A stretch of 44,282 nucleotides of DNA from Phycisphaerales bacterium (GTDB taxonomy: Bacteria > Planctomycetota > Phycisphaerae > Phycisphaerales > SM1A02), in contig SIAR01000019.1 of the NCBI GenBank assembly GCA_009691705.1, positions 1 through 44,282 on the forward strand. Reading direction: 5' to 3'. Position 1 is the first letter of the stretch. Each line of letters begins with the position of its first letter. Below the pieces are notes generated by a model. That model did not search any database, was not told where the DNA came from, and was given only the letters and a program-made list of their open reading frames with translations. Position numbers and translations under genes: made by a program. This document shows, one piece after another, positions 24,959 to 34,077 of the stretch.

Positions 24959-25651
24959 ATGGCCCAAACCCTCGCCTCATTCAAACTTGTAGCCGCGTGT
25001 GCCTTGCTCTCGACCTGCGCAATCGCGCTGGCTGGCGCGCCTACGCAATCGGCACTGCCTGTGCTGCCTGCGACTCCTTCAGCGGCGAATAGCGTAAAGA
25101 TCGTTTCTATCCAGGGCGTAGTGCTCGGCGAGTCGTATGCGACAGACTTTCGAAGTGAGCATCCACAGGTCATTGCGGGATGGCTGCTCGTAATCCAGGC
25201 AGACAAAGCAATTCTTGCACCACGGGCACTGGCCGAGCCATTGGTGCTGGCGAGTGGCGCGCCCGATGCAACTGGTAGTTCATGGATTGAGTCAGTCGAG
25301 TGGTTCAATCATGGTTTCGCAAGCGGACATCGAGTGTGCTTCATTCCATCGCCCGTGAATGACAAGGGATTGATCACGCATGATGTGAGTGGTTTGCGCG
25401 TCTGGTTTGGCACGCCAAGGTTGCCCGAGTCAGTCGATGCCGCGACGCTCGAACAAGAACGTGTACTGGCAGAGGCCGCGAACATTCAATCGACGCCACT
25501 GCCGAAGGCTGCTGCAACGGTGCGCCTTGCCAATCGCGAAGCGCTCATGGTTGCAGCGCGTGCTCTCATCGCGCGCTTTGCAGCCGATGAAGTTCAATCG
25601 GACGGAGTGGCCACGGCGCCGGTCGACCCGCCCGCGCCCGCGGTGAAGTAG
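24959..25651 (+). CDS. Exported protein of unknown function
   Basis: From the ATG at 24959 (AAGGA site about 12 bases before) it has 230 residues with a signal peptide (hydrophobic stretch about 9-25, ending ALAGA). The mature part is a compact strand-rich domain of about 130 residues (SVKIVSIQGVVLGESYATDF near 45-64), then an Ala/Glu-rich helical segment and a Pro/Ala-rich end. I do not recognise a family. It starts 4 bp after the dockerin-hydrolase stop, so it is probably cotranscribed and may act with it outside the cell. The last 58 bp overlap the convergent zinc-ribbon gene. Confidence 0.7.
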   Translation: MAQTLASFKLVAACALLSTCAIALAGAPTQSALPVLPATPSAANSVKIVSIQGVVLGESYATDFRSEHPQVIAGWLLVIQADKAILAPRALAEPLVLASGAPDATGSSWIESVEWFNHGFASGHRVCFIPSPVNDKGLITHDVSGLRVWFGTPRLPESVDAATLEQERVLAEAANIQSTPLPKAAATVRLANREALMVAARALIARFAADEVQSDGVATAPVDPPAPAVK

Positions 25652-26811
25652 CGCTCGCTTGAACGTTCGACCTCATGGCCGCACTCTGGACAGGGGTGGG
25701 TTGGCTCGAGTGTGCGCACATCGTGTTTGCACTTGGCGCAGCAGACATCGCGAAAGGCGATCAGCACAACAAACCCGCACGTTGAACAGGGAGATTCGCC
25801 AGTGGCGAAAATCGCGCGCTTTCCGCAGCGCGGACAGGCAAGTTCGGCGCCGCAGACGGTCCACGGTCGGACCGAACGTCGACCAAGTTGCCAGAGCGCA
25901 ATCACCGTGAGGATGAGGCATCCTTCGACGATTGCAAGAGCAACGAGCAGGCGATCGACGTGAAGATCGTTGACCCACCCAAACTCAGTGCGGCGCGCCA
26001 TCATGAACGAGAGCAAACCCATGAACATCGCGGCGATGGTGATGGCCGGAATGAGGCGCCGCTCGATGCGTCCTAGTGGCAGAGGCTTCGCAATCGAATG
26101 GATCGCAATCCCCACTGCAATCCCCGTTAAAAGCAGCGCGTAGCCGAAAATCCAGAGTGGCACGTTCCCCGTCTGAGGTTCAAAGATGACCGGCTGCCAG
26201 AATCCAACGCAGATCACTGTCACAACTATTCCAAACAGCGGCAGAATGCCAGACGACCCTGCGCGGCGTGCGACCCATCCAGTGGCGCACGAGACCGCCG
26301 CGAGCCCTCCCAAAATTAGTACCGTCCATTCGCCAAAGAGGTTGTTTGAGATTCCACCCCGGACGAGAAGCGCGCCGATCATCAACACGCTCGTTCCACC
26401 GGTGATGAGTAGAGATGCCTTGGCAACGGTGCGAAACTTCACTTGCGAGTGTTCGAGCAACTTGAGTGGAATGAGCGCCACGATCATCCCTAGCAACAGG
26501 ATCGACTGCGAGACAACGATCGATTCGACGTTGATGAGATTGGCGAGCACTCGATCCCAGATGATGACGATCCAGCCAAGCGCGATGAGCAACACCACCG
26601 TCATCCAGACTTTGCCAGATAAGAGCACCGTGTACCCCTCGCGGCGCGGCAAGACTGGAACAAAAAGTGCACTCACCAAGGCGATCATGGCACTCGTCTC
26701 GATGATCGGCGGCGCAAACTCAGTTGGAATGAAGACCGACGTAATTCCGCCAAGTGCCGCCAACAAGAGAAAACAGAGCATCGACCGCAAGACCATGGTG
26801 CGCAGTGTCAT
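25594..26811 (-). CDS. Polytopic membrane protein with C-terminal zinc ribbons
   Basis: The 405-residue protein has about 10 hydrophobic helices over residues 1-320, ending with LILTVIALWQLG. A short cytoplasmic tail then carries four Cys-pair motifs: CPRC and CSTC, then CAKC and CPEC, forming two zinc-ribbon-like knuckles (about 328-385). A small Gly/Ala/Ser-rich end follows. I do not recognise a transporter family; it could be a sensor or an uncharacterised Planctomycete membrane protein. The 3' end overlaps the convergent exported protein gene by 58 bp. It starts 28 bp after the clpC terminator. Confidence 0.75.
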   Translation of the reverse strand: MTLRTMVLRSMLCFLLLAALGGITSVFIPTEFAPPIIETSAMIALVSALFVPVLPRREGYTVLLSGKVWMTVVLLIALGWIVIIWDRVLANLINVESIVVSQSILLLGMIVALIPLKLLEHSQVKFRTVAKASLLITGGTSVLMIGALLVRGGISNNLFGEWTVLILGGLAAVSCATGWVARRAGSSGILPLFGIVVTVICVGFWQPVIFEPQTGNVPLWIFGYALLLTGIAVGIAIHSIAKPLPLGRIERRLIPAITIAAMFMGLLSFMMARRTEFGWVNDLHVDRLLVALAIVEGCLILTVIALWQLGRRSVRPWTVCGAELACPRCGKRAIFATGESPCSTCGFVVLIAFRDVCCAKCKHDVRTLEPTHPCPECGHEVERSSERYFTAGAGGSTGAVATPSD

Positions 26812-26838
26812 GCGCTTAGGCTAACAGCGGTGGCGTGT

Positions 26839-26880
26839 CAAAAAAAAAAGACTCCCAGCGCGGGGCTGGGAGTCTTTTTT
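26839..26880 (-). terminator. Strong rho-independent terminator after clpC (works in both directions)
   Basis: GACTCCCAGC (26850-26859) pairs perfectly with its complement at 26865-26874 around a 5-base loop. The stem is extended by six A-T pairs. Poly-A lies on one side (26840-26849) and poly-T on the other (26875-26880), so either strand gives a hairpin followed by U. It lies 20 bp after the clpC stop and before the zinc-ribbon gene. Confidence 0.95.
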
Positions 26881-26900
26881 GTTTTCAATCTCGCTCGCGT

Positions 26901-29453
26901 TTACGCCGTGGCTGGAGGAGCCTCGGGCTGCGGCGCTGCAGTTGTGATCTCTGACGCAGAAGATTCGATGATGAAGGCGAGGTACTCCTTGCCTTCAGGT
27001 CGCGTGCCACGGATCGTGTCACCCGCCTTAAATTCACCAGTGAGCAGGCCTTCTGCCAACGGATCTTCGATGTACGAACCGATCGCCCGGCGCAGAGGGC
27101 GCGCGCCGAAGTCGGGGTTGTAACCCTTGTCGATGAGGAAGTCCTTGGCGGGTTGATCGAGCAAGAGGTGCATCTGACGTTCAGCGAGTCGTTCGCGCAC
27201 CTTGGCGAGTTCGATGTCGATGATCTGCACGAGGTCATCCTTCACCAGCGGACGGAAGACGATGATTTCATCGAGGCGATTGATGAACTCTGGGCGGAAG
27301 AACTTCTCAGACTCAGCCAGAAGTGCCTTCTTGATGCGCTCGTAGTCCTGCACTTCGGCACGTTTGGTGAAACCGAAAGTCGATCCACCCTTGATGAGAT
27401 CTGCCCCGATGTTGCTCGTCATGATGACGATGGTGTTCTTGAAGTCGACTTGCCGTCCAAATGAATCGGTGAGTCGGCCTTCTTCCATCACTTGAAGCAA
27501 CATGTTGAAGACATCGGGATGCGCCTTCTCGACTTCGTCCAAGAGCACGACCGAGTATGGGCGGCGACGAATCTTTTCGGTGAGCTGTCCACCCTCTTCG
27601 TAGCCGACGTATCCAGGAGGGGCGCCGACGAGTCGTGAGACGGCGTGCTTCTCCATGTACTCGCTCATGTCGAGATAAATCATCGCATCAGGATCGCCGA
27701 ACATGAATTCAGCGATGGTCTTCGCAAGCAGGGTCTTTCCAACGCCGGATGGACCGACGAAGAGGAACGATCCCATCGGGCGCTTTGGATCTTTGAGTCC
27801 AGCCCGGGCCTTGCGGATGGCGCGTGAAACAGCCTTGACTGCTTCATCTTGGCTGACGACCTTGCGGTGCAATTCGGTTTCGAGTTGCATGAGCCGCTCT
27901 GATTCACCCTTTGCCAAGCGTGTCAAGGGAACGCCAGTCATCTTTGCAACGACTTCGCGAATGACTTCTTCATCAACGATGGCTTCTGTCTCGTTGATGC
28001 GGTCGCGCCAAGACTGCTGGAGTTTTTCCTTCTCCTTGCGCAGTTTCTCGGCTTGATCGCGCAGTTCGGCGGCACGCTCGTAGTCGGCGCCCTTTACCGC
28101 CTCGTCCTTATCGATCGCCAGGCGCTCAACGCGCTCTTCGAGTTCGGTCAGGTCAGGCGGTTTGGTCATGCTCTTGAGACGCAAGCGAGCGCCTGCCTCA
28201 TCGATTACGTCAATCGACTTGTCGGGCTGCACGCGACCAGTGATGTAGCGGCCGGACAATTCGACTGCGCTGCGCAGCGCATCGTCGGTGTACTTGACGC
28301 GGTGGTGACTTGCATACCTGCCGCGCAATCCCTTGAGGATTTCAATAGTTTGCGCGGCGGTGGGTGGCTCGACCGTGATCGATTGAAAGCGTCGCTCGAG
28401 TGCCGCATCCTTCTCGATGTACTTGCGATACTCGTCGAAGGTTGTGGCACCGATGCACTGAATCTCGCCGCGCGAGAGAGCAGGCTTGAGCACATTCGAA
28501 GCGTCGATCGCACCTTCGGCACCACCAGCGCCGACGAGCGTGTGCAACTCGTCGATGAACAGGATGATGTTCTTGGCGCGACGCACCTCGTTCATCACCG
28601 CCTTGATGCGCTCTTCGAATTGACCGCGGTACTTCGTTCCAGCAACCATCGCGGCGAGATCGAGCACCACGAGTCGCTTGTCGTAGAGAATGTCTGGCAC
28701 TTCTTGGTTGACGATCGCTTGGGCGAGTCCTTCAGCGATGGCAGTTTTGCCCACGCCTGCTTCACCGAGCAAGACTGGATTGTTCTTCGTGCGGCGGCAG
28801 AGCACTTGAATGAGTCGCTCGATTTCGTTGTGCCGTCCAATGACTGGATCGAGTTCGTTGGCGCGGGCGAGTTCAGTGAGATCGCGGCCGAACGAATCGA
28901 GCGCGGGGGTCTTGCTCTTTGTGGCGCGACGAGTCGAACCTTCACCGCGGTCACCAGAACCAGTTTCTCCGGGAGCTTCGGGTGGATTCTGGGGCTGCGC
29001 ATCCTCTTGATCGACCCCAGCACCCAGGAGATTGAGCACTTCTTCGCGCACTTCTTCGAGTTTCATTCCGAGATTGACGAGCACTTGCGCTGCCACACCA
29101 TCTTGTTCGCGCAGGAGTCCAAGCAGGAGATGCTCGGTGCCGACGTAATTGTGATTGAGATTGCGCGCCTCTTCGATTGCATACTCGAGCACCTTTTTCG
29201 CGCGTGGAGTCTGCGGAAGTTTGCCCATTGTGACCATCTCTGGCCCGCTCTTGACGAGCTTCTCAACCTCGAGGCGCACCTTGCGGAGATCTATGTTGAG
29301 ATTCTTGAGGACGTTGGCTCCGACGCCAGATGCCTCCTTGACCAGACCGAGCAAGATGTGTTCTGTGCCGATGTACTCGTGATTAAAGCGTTGCGCCTCT
29401 TGGTTGGCGAGAGCCATCACTTTTCGGGCACGATCGGTCAAACGTTCAAACAT
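26901..29453 (-). CDS. clpC: ATP-dependent Clp protease ATP-binding subunit ClpC
   Basis: ClpC is a two-ring AAA+ unfoldase that feeds proteins to ClpP. The 850-residue product has two N-terminal Clp repeats (1-140, starting [13 protein letters not shown]), AAA-1 with Walker [10 protein letters not shown], a UVR middle domain ([20 protein letters not shown]), and AAA-2 with [12 protein letters not shown] and [14 protein letters not shown]. The UVR domain and length fit ClpC, not ClpB or ClpA. Immediately before the ATG is a perfect AGGAGG ribosome site with 5-base spacing, unusually strong for this window. The gene stands alone: a strong terminator follows, and a 220-bp leader/intergenic region precedes it. 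Confidence 0.97.
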   Translation of the reverse strand: MFERLTDRARKVMALANQEAQRFNHEYIGTEHILLGLVKEASGVGANVLKNLNIDLRKVRLEVEKLVKSGPEMVTMGKLPQTPRAKKVLEYAIEEARNLNHNYVGTEHLLLGLLREQDGVAAQVLVNLGMKLEEVREEVLNLLGAGVDQEDAQPQNPPEAPGETGSGDRGEGSTRRATKSKTPALDSFGRDLTELARANELDPVIGRHNEIERLIQVLCRRTKNNPVLLGEAGVGKTAIAEGLAQAIVNQEVPDILYDKRLVVLDLAAMVAGTKYRGQFEERIKAVMNEVRRAKNIILFIDELHTLVGAGGAEGAIDASNVLKPALSRGEIQCIGATTFDEYRKYIEKDAALERRFQSITVEPPTAAQTIEILKGLRGRYASHHRVKYTDDALRSAVELSGRYITGRVQPDKSIDVIDEAGARLRLKSMTKPPDLTELEERVERLAIDKDEAVKGADYERAAELRDQAEKLRKEKEKLQQSWRDRINETEAIVDEEVIREVVAKMTGVPLTRLAKGESERLMQLETELHRKVVSQDEAVKAVSRAIRKARAGLKDPKRPMGSFLFVGPSGVGKTLLAKTIAEFMFGDPDAMIYLDMSEYMEKHAVSRLVGAPPGYVGYEEGGQLTEKIRRRPYSVVLLDEVEKAHPDVFNMLLQVMEEGRLTDSFGRQVDFKNTIVIMTSNIGADLIKGGSTFGFTKRAEVQDYERIKKALLAESEKFFRPEFINRLDEIIVFRPLVKDDLVQIIDIELAKVRERLAERQMHLLLDQPAKDFLIDKGYNPDFGARPLRRAIGSYIEDPLAEGLLTGEFKAGDTIRGTRPEGKEYLAFIIESSASEITTAAPQPEAPPATA

Positions 29454-29476
29454 GTAAACCTCCTAATTTGGGTCGA

Positions 29477-29532
29477 ATGCCGAATCCTACGAACGACGGG
29501 GGGAAACCGCCATTACCCTGAGCATTCGGCAT
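29477..29532 (-). promoter_or_regulatory. clpC leader inverted repeat
   Basis: ATGCCGAAT at 29477-29485 and its exact complement ATTCGGCAT at 29524-29532 flank a 38-base spacer, just upstream of the clpC ribosome site. It could be a leader hairpin or an operator for a stress repressor. It does not look like the direct-repeat CtsR site of Firmicutes. Further upstream on the minus strand a TTGACC box occurs, but I see no convincing -10 partner. The rest of 29454-29673 shows nothing else that I can name. Confidence 0.35.
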
Positions 29533-29640
29533 GCCACTGAGCACAGAATCGGATTCATTTGCGCAAGACTGAAACGAACTGGTCAATATTGTTATTGGAA
29601 AGCGTGTCGCGACTGCGGCAAGTGCAATAGATGCGACTTT

Positions 29641-29658
29641 AGCGCCAAAAACGGCGCT
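29641..29658 (-). terminator. Hairpin after the lolD-like stop, possible weak terminator
   Basis: AGCGCC (29641-29646) and GGCGCT (29653-29658) form a 6-bp stem 15 bp after the stop of the ABC ATPase gene. No T run follows on the minus strand, so a terminator role is tentative. Confidence 0.3.
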
Positions 29659-29673
29659 GATTGCTATTCATTG

Positions 29674-30420
29674 CTACTCATTGTCTTTCAGTGGTTTAGA
29701 AGCGGTGGGGGGTTCATCCTCGACTCGACCATCGGTGAGTTTGACGATGCGGTCGGCGCGGGCAGCAACCGCCGGATCGTGCGTCACCATCACAACTGTG
29801 AGCCCGCGCGCATGTCGTTCTGACAGCAGGTCGAGAATCCCTTCACCAGTCTTGACGTCGAGGTTTCCGGTGGGCTCATCGGCGAGCAGCACTCTGGGAG
29901 AGTTGGCAAGCGCGCGCGCAATCGCGACGCGCTGACGCTCTCCGCCAGAAAGTTGCGCTGGACGGTGGTGCAAGCGGTGACCGAGTCCAAACGATTCAAG
30001 AAGTGCGCTGGCCGAGGCGCGCGCCGCCACAGCGCGACCACTGAACTGCGCAAACCAATGGCCAACCATCGCGGGCAGCATCGCATTCTCGAGAACGTTT
30101 AGTTCTGGCAAGAGGTGATAAAACTGAAAGACAAATCCGATCTCGCGGTTGCGATAGAGGTCGAGGCGAGCCCCATGCGTTGTTGCGACCTCTGTCCCTT
30201 GAAAGCGAATCGTGCCGCCATCGCGATCGGGCTTGTCGAGCCCACCCATCAGGTGCAAGAGCGTGCTCTTTCCAGAGCCAGACGATCCCAGCACTGCAAC
30301 CCACTCTCCCTGCGAAACATCAAGGTCGGCACCGCGCAGCACTTCGACCGGAATCGCGCCGAATACGTAGGTCTTTCGCACTCCGCGGGCGCTCAAGATT
30401 GGCGTGGGTTGCTTAGCCAT
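29674..30420 (-). CDS. lolD: ABC transporter ATP-binding protein, LolD type
   Basis: LolD powers release of outer-membrane lipoproteins from the inner membrane with the LolC/E permease. The start at 30420 gives 248 residues; an in-frame ATG at 30480 would lie well inside the permease gene. Motifs: Walker A GSSGSGKST, Q-loop FVFQFYHLLPELN, signature LSGGERQRVAIARAL, Walker B VLLADEPTGNLD and the H-loop THD. FVFQFYHLLPE is typical of LolD/MacB-type ATPases. The gene overlaps the upstream permease stop by 8 bp. MacB-like or cell-division FtsE-like roles are possible, but the permease partner fits LolC/E best. Confidence 0.87.
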   Translation of the reverse strand: MAKQPTPILSARGVRKTYVFGAIPVEVLRGADLDVSQGEWVAVLGSSGSGKSTLLHLMGGLDKPDRDGGTIRFQGTEVATTHGARLDLYRNREIGFVFQFYHLLPELNVLENAMLPAMVGHWFAQFSGRAVAARASASALLESFGLGHRLHHRPAQLSGGERQRVAIARALANSPRVLLADEPTGNLDVKTGEGILDLLSERHARGLTVVMVTHDPAVAARADRIVKLTDGRVEDEPPTASKPLKDNE

Positions 30421-32053
30421 AGCGCAGAGCCTCAACGGGATCGATGTCCGCGGCCTTTGCAGCGGGAATCGCCGCGCCAATCACACTGAAGAGCACGCCA
30501 CCAAGCGCGGTGCTCCAGGCAGTCGTCCAATCAACTTGATCTGGAACAATCGTGAAATAGTAAACGCTTGGATCCCAAATCAGCGTGCCGTGGTGCAGTG
30601 CGAGCGCTGTTGCAATCAGGGTGAGCACGCTCGTGCCGAGCAGCCACAAGAGAATCGCCAGCAGTCTTCCTCGCCAAATCGTCCGCACTAGCGCAAGCGC
30701 GCAGAAACCCGCCGCCACAAAGGTGCCGATCCAAATTGCACGCGGCGCATCGCTACCGATCGCCTCGTGAATCGCGTTGATGTTGCGAATGACTCCCCAC
30801 GCCATCAGTACACCCAGCGCACTGCCGACGGTGCCGATGATGAATCCGTAGCGAAGAAAGATCCAGAGCACTCCCGCGCGCGATGCCCCCACACTGCGCA
30901 AGATGCCAATATCACGGGTTTTCTCGATGACAATTGCCCAGAAGATCGAGAGGATCAACCCAGCGCAGACAAGGTAGATGAGCGAGAAAAGCACCCGCAT
31001 CATTTCGCGTTCTTTCTCGACGGGAGTGATGAGGTCGCGCAACTGCTGCTCCCACGTGAGCACATTGACGAACTCCGGCATTCGGGCAGAGCGTGACGGG
31101 TCACTTTCGATGCGCTTTGAAAACGCTTGGTAGGCAAGTTCAACCTGATCGCGCAGCGCATTTGCGCTGATGCCACTCTTGGCGCGCACCAGCAATTTCG
31201 TGACGCGAGCCGGCGTCACACCGATCACTGGATAGCGCCCTTGGGAATCTGGTTCTGCGTTGAGATCGAAGAGCGGAGCTTCATCGAGCCTCAAGAGGCG
31301 CTGTCCTTCTTTGAGTGGGATGTAGACACGGTTCTTGTCGACTTCGTAGACGCCCGTCTGCACCTCGTTAACGACTGGAAAAATCTGTTCGCGCGGCTCG
31401 GCGATCTTGCCCTGTCCAGAGACAGGAACAACCGTGAGCGTCACATCGCAGTCGGGCATGAACCATCCAAATCGTGGCAAGTATGAGCCATCGCGTTGGC
31501 GGGCATTTCCCACAGAAACATGCATTCCAAGTGCAATCCCCGGAGTTCCGGTGCGCGACTCGACGAGCGACTTGCCATCCTCGAGAATGCTCGCATCGAG
31601 ATGGCGGCGCGGATCATCGGCTGCCAGTGCCGCTGCTGCCGCAGCGTTCGCGGGGGGCTTCCAGTACAGATCGTTCGCGTAGTCGGTCACGGTTGCAAGA
31701 CTCGCGGCGTCGACCGCCCACACTTGCACGTGCGTGATCTCCTTCTGATCGCCGCGCGGATAGGGCATGCGCAAGAGTCCAATGGTGTCGATGAGCGCCG
31801 AAGCACCTTGTACTGTGGTGAGCCCCCGCAAGTCAGCGACAAACTCATCTGCGTATGGCATGCCGCCGATGCCGCTCGAGACGATCACATCTCCGACGAT
31901 TTGCCGTCCTGAATCTTTCAGCATGTTGAGAAAACCAGTCATCACTGAGACGACTGTGACGACGAGTGCAACGCACAGCGCGACTGCGGCGATGGCGATG
32001 AACGGAATCAGCCGCGAAGTCAGATATCGATTTGAAAGAAGAGCCGCGTACAC
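30413..32053 (-). CDS. LolC/LolE-type ABC transporter permease with extra membrane segment
   Basis: The 546-residue protein has the family layout. The first membrane helix is at about 14-38, a large periplasmic MacB-like domain (about 45-350) follows, then a block of FtsX-type helices, and the C-terminus is the family signature DIDPVEALRYG. Near 355-430 are two helices, then the family segment INAIHEAIG. The family normally continues directly with a short loop of the form DPxVYYFxxIP. Here about 50 residues with two extra hydrophobic stretches (GTFVAAGFCALALV and LLAILLWLLGTSVLTLIATA) stand in between. The role is lipoprotein or lipid export with the LolD-like ATPase downstream, whose start lies inside this gene. 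Confidence 0.85.
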   Translation of the reverse strand: MYAALLSNRYLTSRLIPFIAIAAVALCVALVVTVVSVMTGFLNMLKDSGRQIVGDVIVSSGIGGMPYADEFVADLRGLTTVQGASALIDTIGLLRMPYPRGDQKEITHVQVWAVDAASLATVTDYANDLYWKPPANAAAAAALAADDPRRHLDASILEDGKSLVESRTGTPGIALGMHVSVGNARQRDGSYLPRFGWFMPDCDVTLTVVPVSGQGKIAEPREQIFPVVNEVQTGVYEVDKNRVYIPLKEGQRLLRLDEAPLFDLNAEPDSQGRYPVIGVTPARVTKLLVRAKSGISANALRDQVELAYQAFSKRIESDPSRSARMPEFVNVLTWEQQLRDLITPVEKEREMMRVLFSLIYLVCAGLILSIFWAIVIEKTRDIGILRSVGASRAGVLWIFLRYGFIIGTVGSALGVLMAWGVIRNINAIHEAIGSDAPRAIWIGTFVAAGFCALALVRTIWRGRLLAILLWLLGTSVLTLIATALALHHGTLIWDPSVYYFTIVPDQVDWTTAWSTALGGVLFSVIGAAIPAAKAADIDPVEALRYG

Positions 32054-32062
32054 AGCCCCGCA

Positions 32063-32743
32063 TTATTCCACGGTTTGCGGCATTTGTGTAACGGGGGGAC
32101 CGCCGATCGGGATGACCAAGATCTCGCCGAGCAATTCGTGGGCGCCCGAGGCTGCAAATCCAGCCTTTTCACAGACCATCGTCAAGGTTTGCGCTGCGCG
32201 AACGACCGAGTCTGGTGTGCCGAGGGAGCTGCCAGTGTCGCAGTCCATACCGCTTGGAAGATCGATCGCGATGACCCGACTGCCGGCCGAGGCGCGGGCG
32301 TTCATCCAATGAATCGCGGCGAGTTCGTCGCCAGCGGGTGGACGCGTCAGACCCGTTCCAAAGAGGGCGTCGATGATGATGGGTGGATGCTTGCCGAAGT
32401 CGAGCGAGTCAACCGAGTTCCAGGCGTGCACGAGCGCGAGCGCCGCGGCTGCATCGCGCATGACGCGAGCGTCCGATCGGGGGCGGGTCGGCGCGACCTC
32501 GACTGCTACTGCCGGCACTCCCCAACTGTGCAGAGTGCGCACGATGGCGTACCCATCGCCACCATTGTTGCCGCTGCCGCACATAGCGACGATGGGCAGC
32601 GAATGTAGTGACACGCCGCGTCGAATAATCGCGGCGCACTCGACCGCCGCATGGGTCATAAGCACGATCGATGGAACCCCAAGCGACTTCGAGCAGGCGC
32701 GGTCATATTCAAGCGATTGTTGGCGCGAGAATCGAATCGTCAC
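32063..32743 (-). CDS. nnrE: NAD(P)H-hydrate epimerase (YjeF N-terminal domain), stand-alone
   Basis: This enzyme epimerises damaged NAD(P)HX so that a dehydratase can repair it. The GTG at 32743 gives 226 residues, the size of one YjeF_N domain. Motifs: GSGNNGGDGYAIVRTL (substrate/nucleotide loop), DALFGTGLTRPPAG and IDLPSGMDCDTG. The dehydratase half (YjeF C-terminal/NnrD) is absent and not seen nearby. Longer in-frame starts (to 32935) would run across the start of the divergent glycosyltransferase and give an unusual Arg-rich tail, so I reject them. Its stop lies 9 bp before the LolE-type permease start, so the three genes probably form an operon. Confidence 0.88.
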   Translation of the reverse strand: MTIRFSRQQSLEYDRACSKSLGVPSIVLMTHAAVECAAIIRRGVSLHSLPIVAMCGSGNNGGDGYAIVRTLHSWGVPAVAVEVAPTRPRSDARVMRDAAAALALVHAWNSVDSLDFGKHPPIIIDALFGTGLTRPPAGDELAAIHWMNARASAGSRVIAIDLPSGMDCDTGSSLGTPDSVVRAAQTLTMVCEKAGFAASGAHELLGEILVIPIGGPPVTQMPQTVE

Positions 32744-32785
32744 GCACGAAATAGTAGTTGCGCGCAATGGCGCTAGTCTGCGGCG

Positions 32786-34021
32786 ATGATTGGCTTGGCG
32801 ATCGCTCTGTGTTGGTTCTTCGGCGCACTGTGCGTCGCGGGTACCGTTTACTGGTCGATTGTCGCGTGGCGGGTGCGCCGTGACGGCAATAATCGTCCGA
32901 GTTTGACCGAGGGACTCACAGGATCGCTCGATCATTGGCCGGCAGTTTCAGTGATCATTCCAGCGCACAATGAAGTGGCGCACGCGCCCGACCTGCTTAG
33001 ATCGTTGCTCGCCCAGGATTATGCGGGCGCGATCGAGATCATCTTTGTTCTCGATCGCTGCACCGATGGAACGCTCGCCGCGCTCGAGCAAGTGGCATCG
33101 ATGCGCGCCGCCGTCGATGCGCGCCTGACCGTGCAATTCATCGACAATCGCGCGTGCCCCCAGGACTGGGCAGGAAAGTGCAACGCTGCGCATCAAGGCG
33201 CGGTGCGGGCCACGGGCGACATTCTTCTCTTCACAGATGCAGACACAACCTTCGAACCTGGGGTCATTCGCGCTTCGGTGAAACTGCTGATCCTTCGCAA
33301 GCTTTCGCTCTTGTCCGTACTGAGCACGGTGAGTGTGCGACACGCATTTGAGGCGATTGTGCAACCGGTCGCCGCTCTGCAACTGATGAAGATCTATCCC
33401 ATTGCACGGGTGAACGCGCAGATCAATCCGATGCCATTTGCCAATGGACAATTCATGATGTTTTCACGCGAGGCGTATGACCATGTGGGTGGTCACGCGG
33501 CCGTAAAGGATGCGCTGCTTGAAGATCTCGCGTTCGCGCGGTTGATCGTGCATGCCTGCAAGCGCAAAGCAGGGCTATTTCTTTCTGATGGACTCGTCCG
33601 CGTGCAGATGTATGAAACCTACGCCCAGTTTCGCGAGGGATGGCGGCGCATTTTCATCGAGGCATGTCATCGAAATCCAAGGCGATTGCGCCGATATGGC
33701 CTCGAATGCATGTTGCTTGGCACAGGCGTCGCCATTGCGGCTGTCGCTTCGCTGGCAGGCGGCGCGCTCGCATGGAGCCTCGATGATCGTCCACTCGCAA
33801 TCGCGGGAGTCGCGTGCGGCGTGGTGGTCCTCGTCGTTGCGCAACTCACCCTGCGGCGAATCTTCGAACTCGTGGGAGTTCCGCCCGTCGCGGCGCTTGC
33901 CTACCCATACGCATCACTCGCTATTGCGCGCATTATGTGGCGCGGAGCGAAAGATCTTCGGCGTGGCGCGCCGGTGCGGTGGGGTGGGCGTGCGTACGTG
34001 CTCGAGCCGACCGACAGCTGA
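32786..34021 (+). CDS. Membrane-bound family 2 glycosyltransferase
   Basis: The 411-residue protein has an N-terminal membrane helix (about 3-24), a GT-A domain (about 50-290) and C-terminal helices (about 310-375). GT2 motifs: VSVIIPAHNE, FVLDRCTDGT, the DxD-type FTDADTTFEPG and the acceptor block LLEDLAFARLI. The architecture resembles HpnB-like or carotenoid-type transferases as well as other GT2 enzymes, so the acceptor is unknown. It lies 42 bp from the divergent nnrE start, with surE 56 bp downstream. A link to the hopanoid gene 18 kb away cannot be shown. Confidence 0.85.
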   Translation: MIGLAIALCWFFGALCVAGTVYWSIVAWRVRRDGNNRPSLTEGLTGSLDHWPAVSVIIPAHNEVAHAPDLLRSLLAQDYAGAIEIIFVLDRCTDGTLAALEQVASMRAAVDARLTVQFIDNRACPQDWAGKCNAAHQGAVRATGDILLFTDADTTFEPGVIRASVKLLILRKLSLLSVLSTVSVRHAFEAIVQPVAALQLMKIYPIARVNAQINPMPFANGQFMMFSREAYDHVGGHAAVKDALLEDLAFARLIVHACKRKAGLFLSDGLVRVQMYETYAQFREGWRRIFIEACHRNPRRLRRYGLECMLLGTGVAIAAVASLAGGALAWSLDDRPLAIAGVACGVVVLVVAQLTLRRIFELVGVPPVAALAYPYASLAIARIMWRGAKDLRRGAPVRWGGRAYVLEPTDS

Positions 34022-34077
34022 GCGAGCAGCGCTGCGCGAGCGAGGGCGATGCCCATTTGCACTACCTTGGGGCATCC

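Noticed and set aside
28053..29540. 495-codon open frame opposite clpC
   Set aside because: Shadow of clpC's codon pattern; the clpC frame has all AAA+ motifs, and this frame has no recognisable domain.
29454..29673. tRNA or small RNA gene in the 220-bp gap between clpC and the ABC ATPase gene
   Set aside because: No cloverleaf, no strong promoter-terminator pair; only the leader repeat and a short hairpin are seen.
32744..32935. Longer N-terminus for the NAD(P)HX epimerase
   Set aside because: The extension overlaps the divergent glycosyltransferase start and lacks family similarity; the GTG at 32743 gives the normal domain length.
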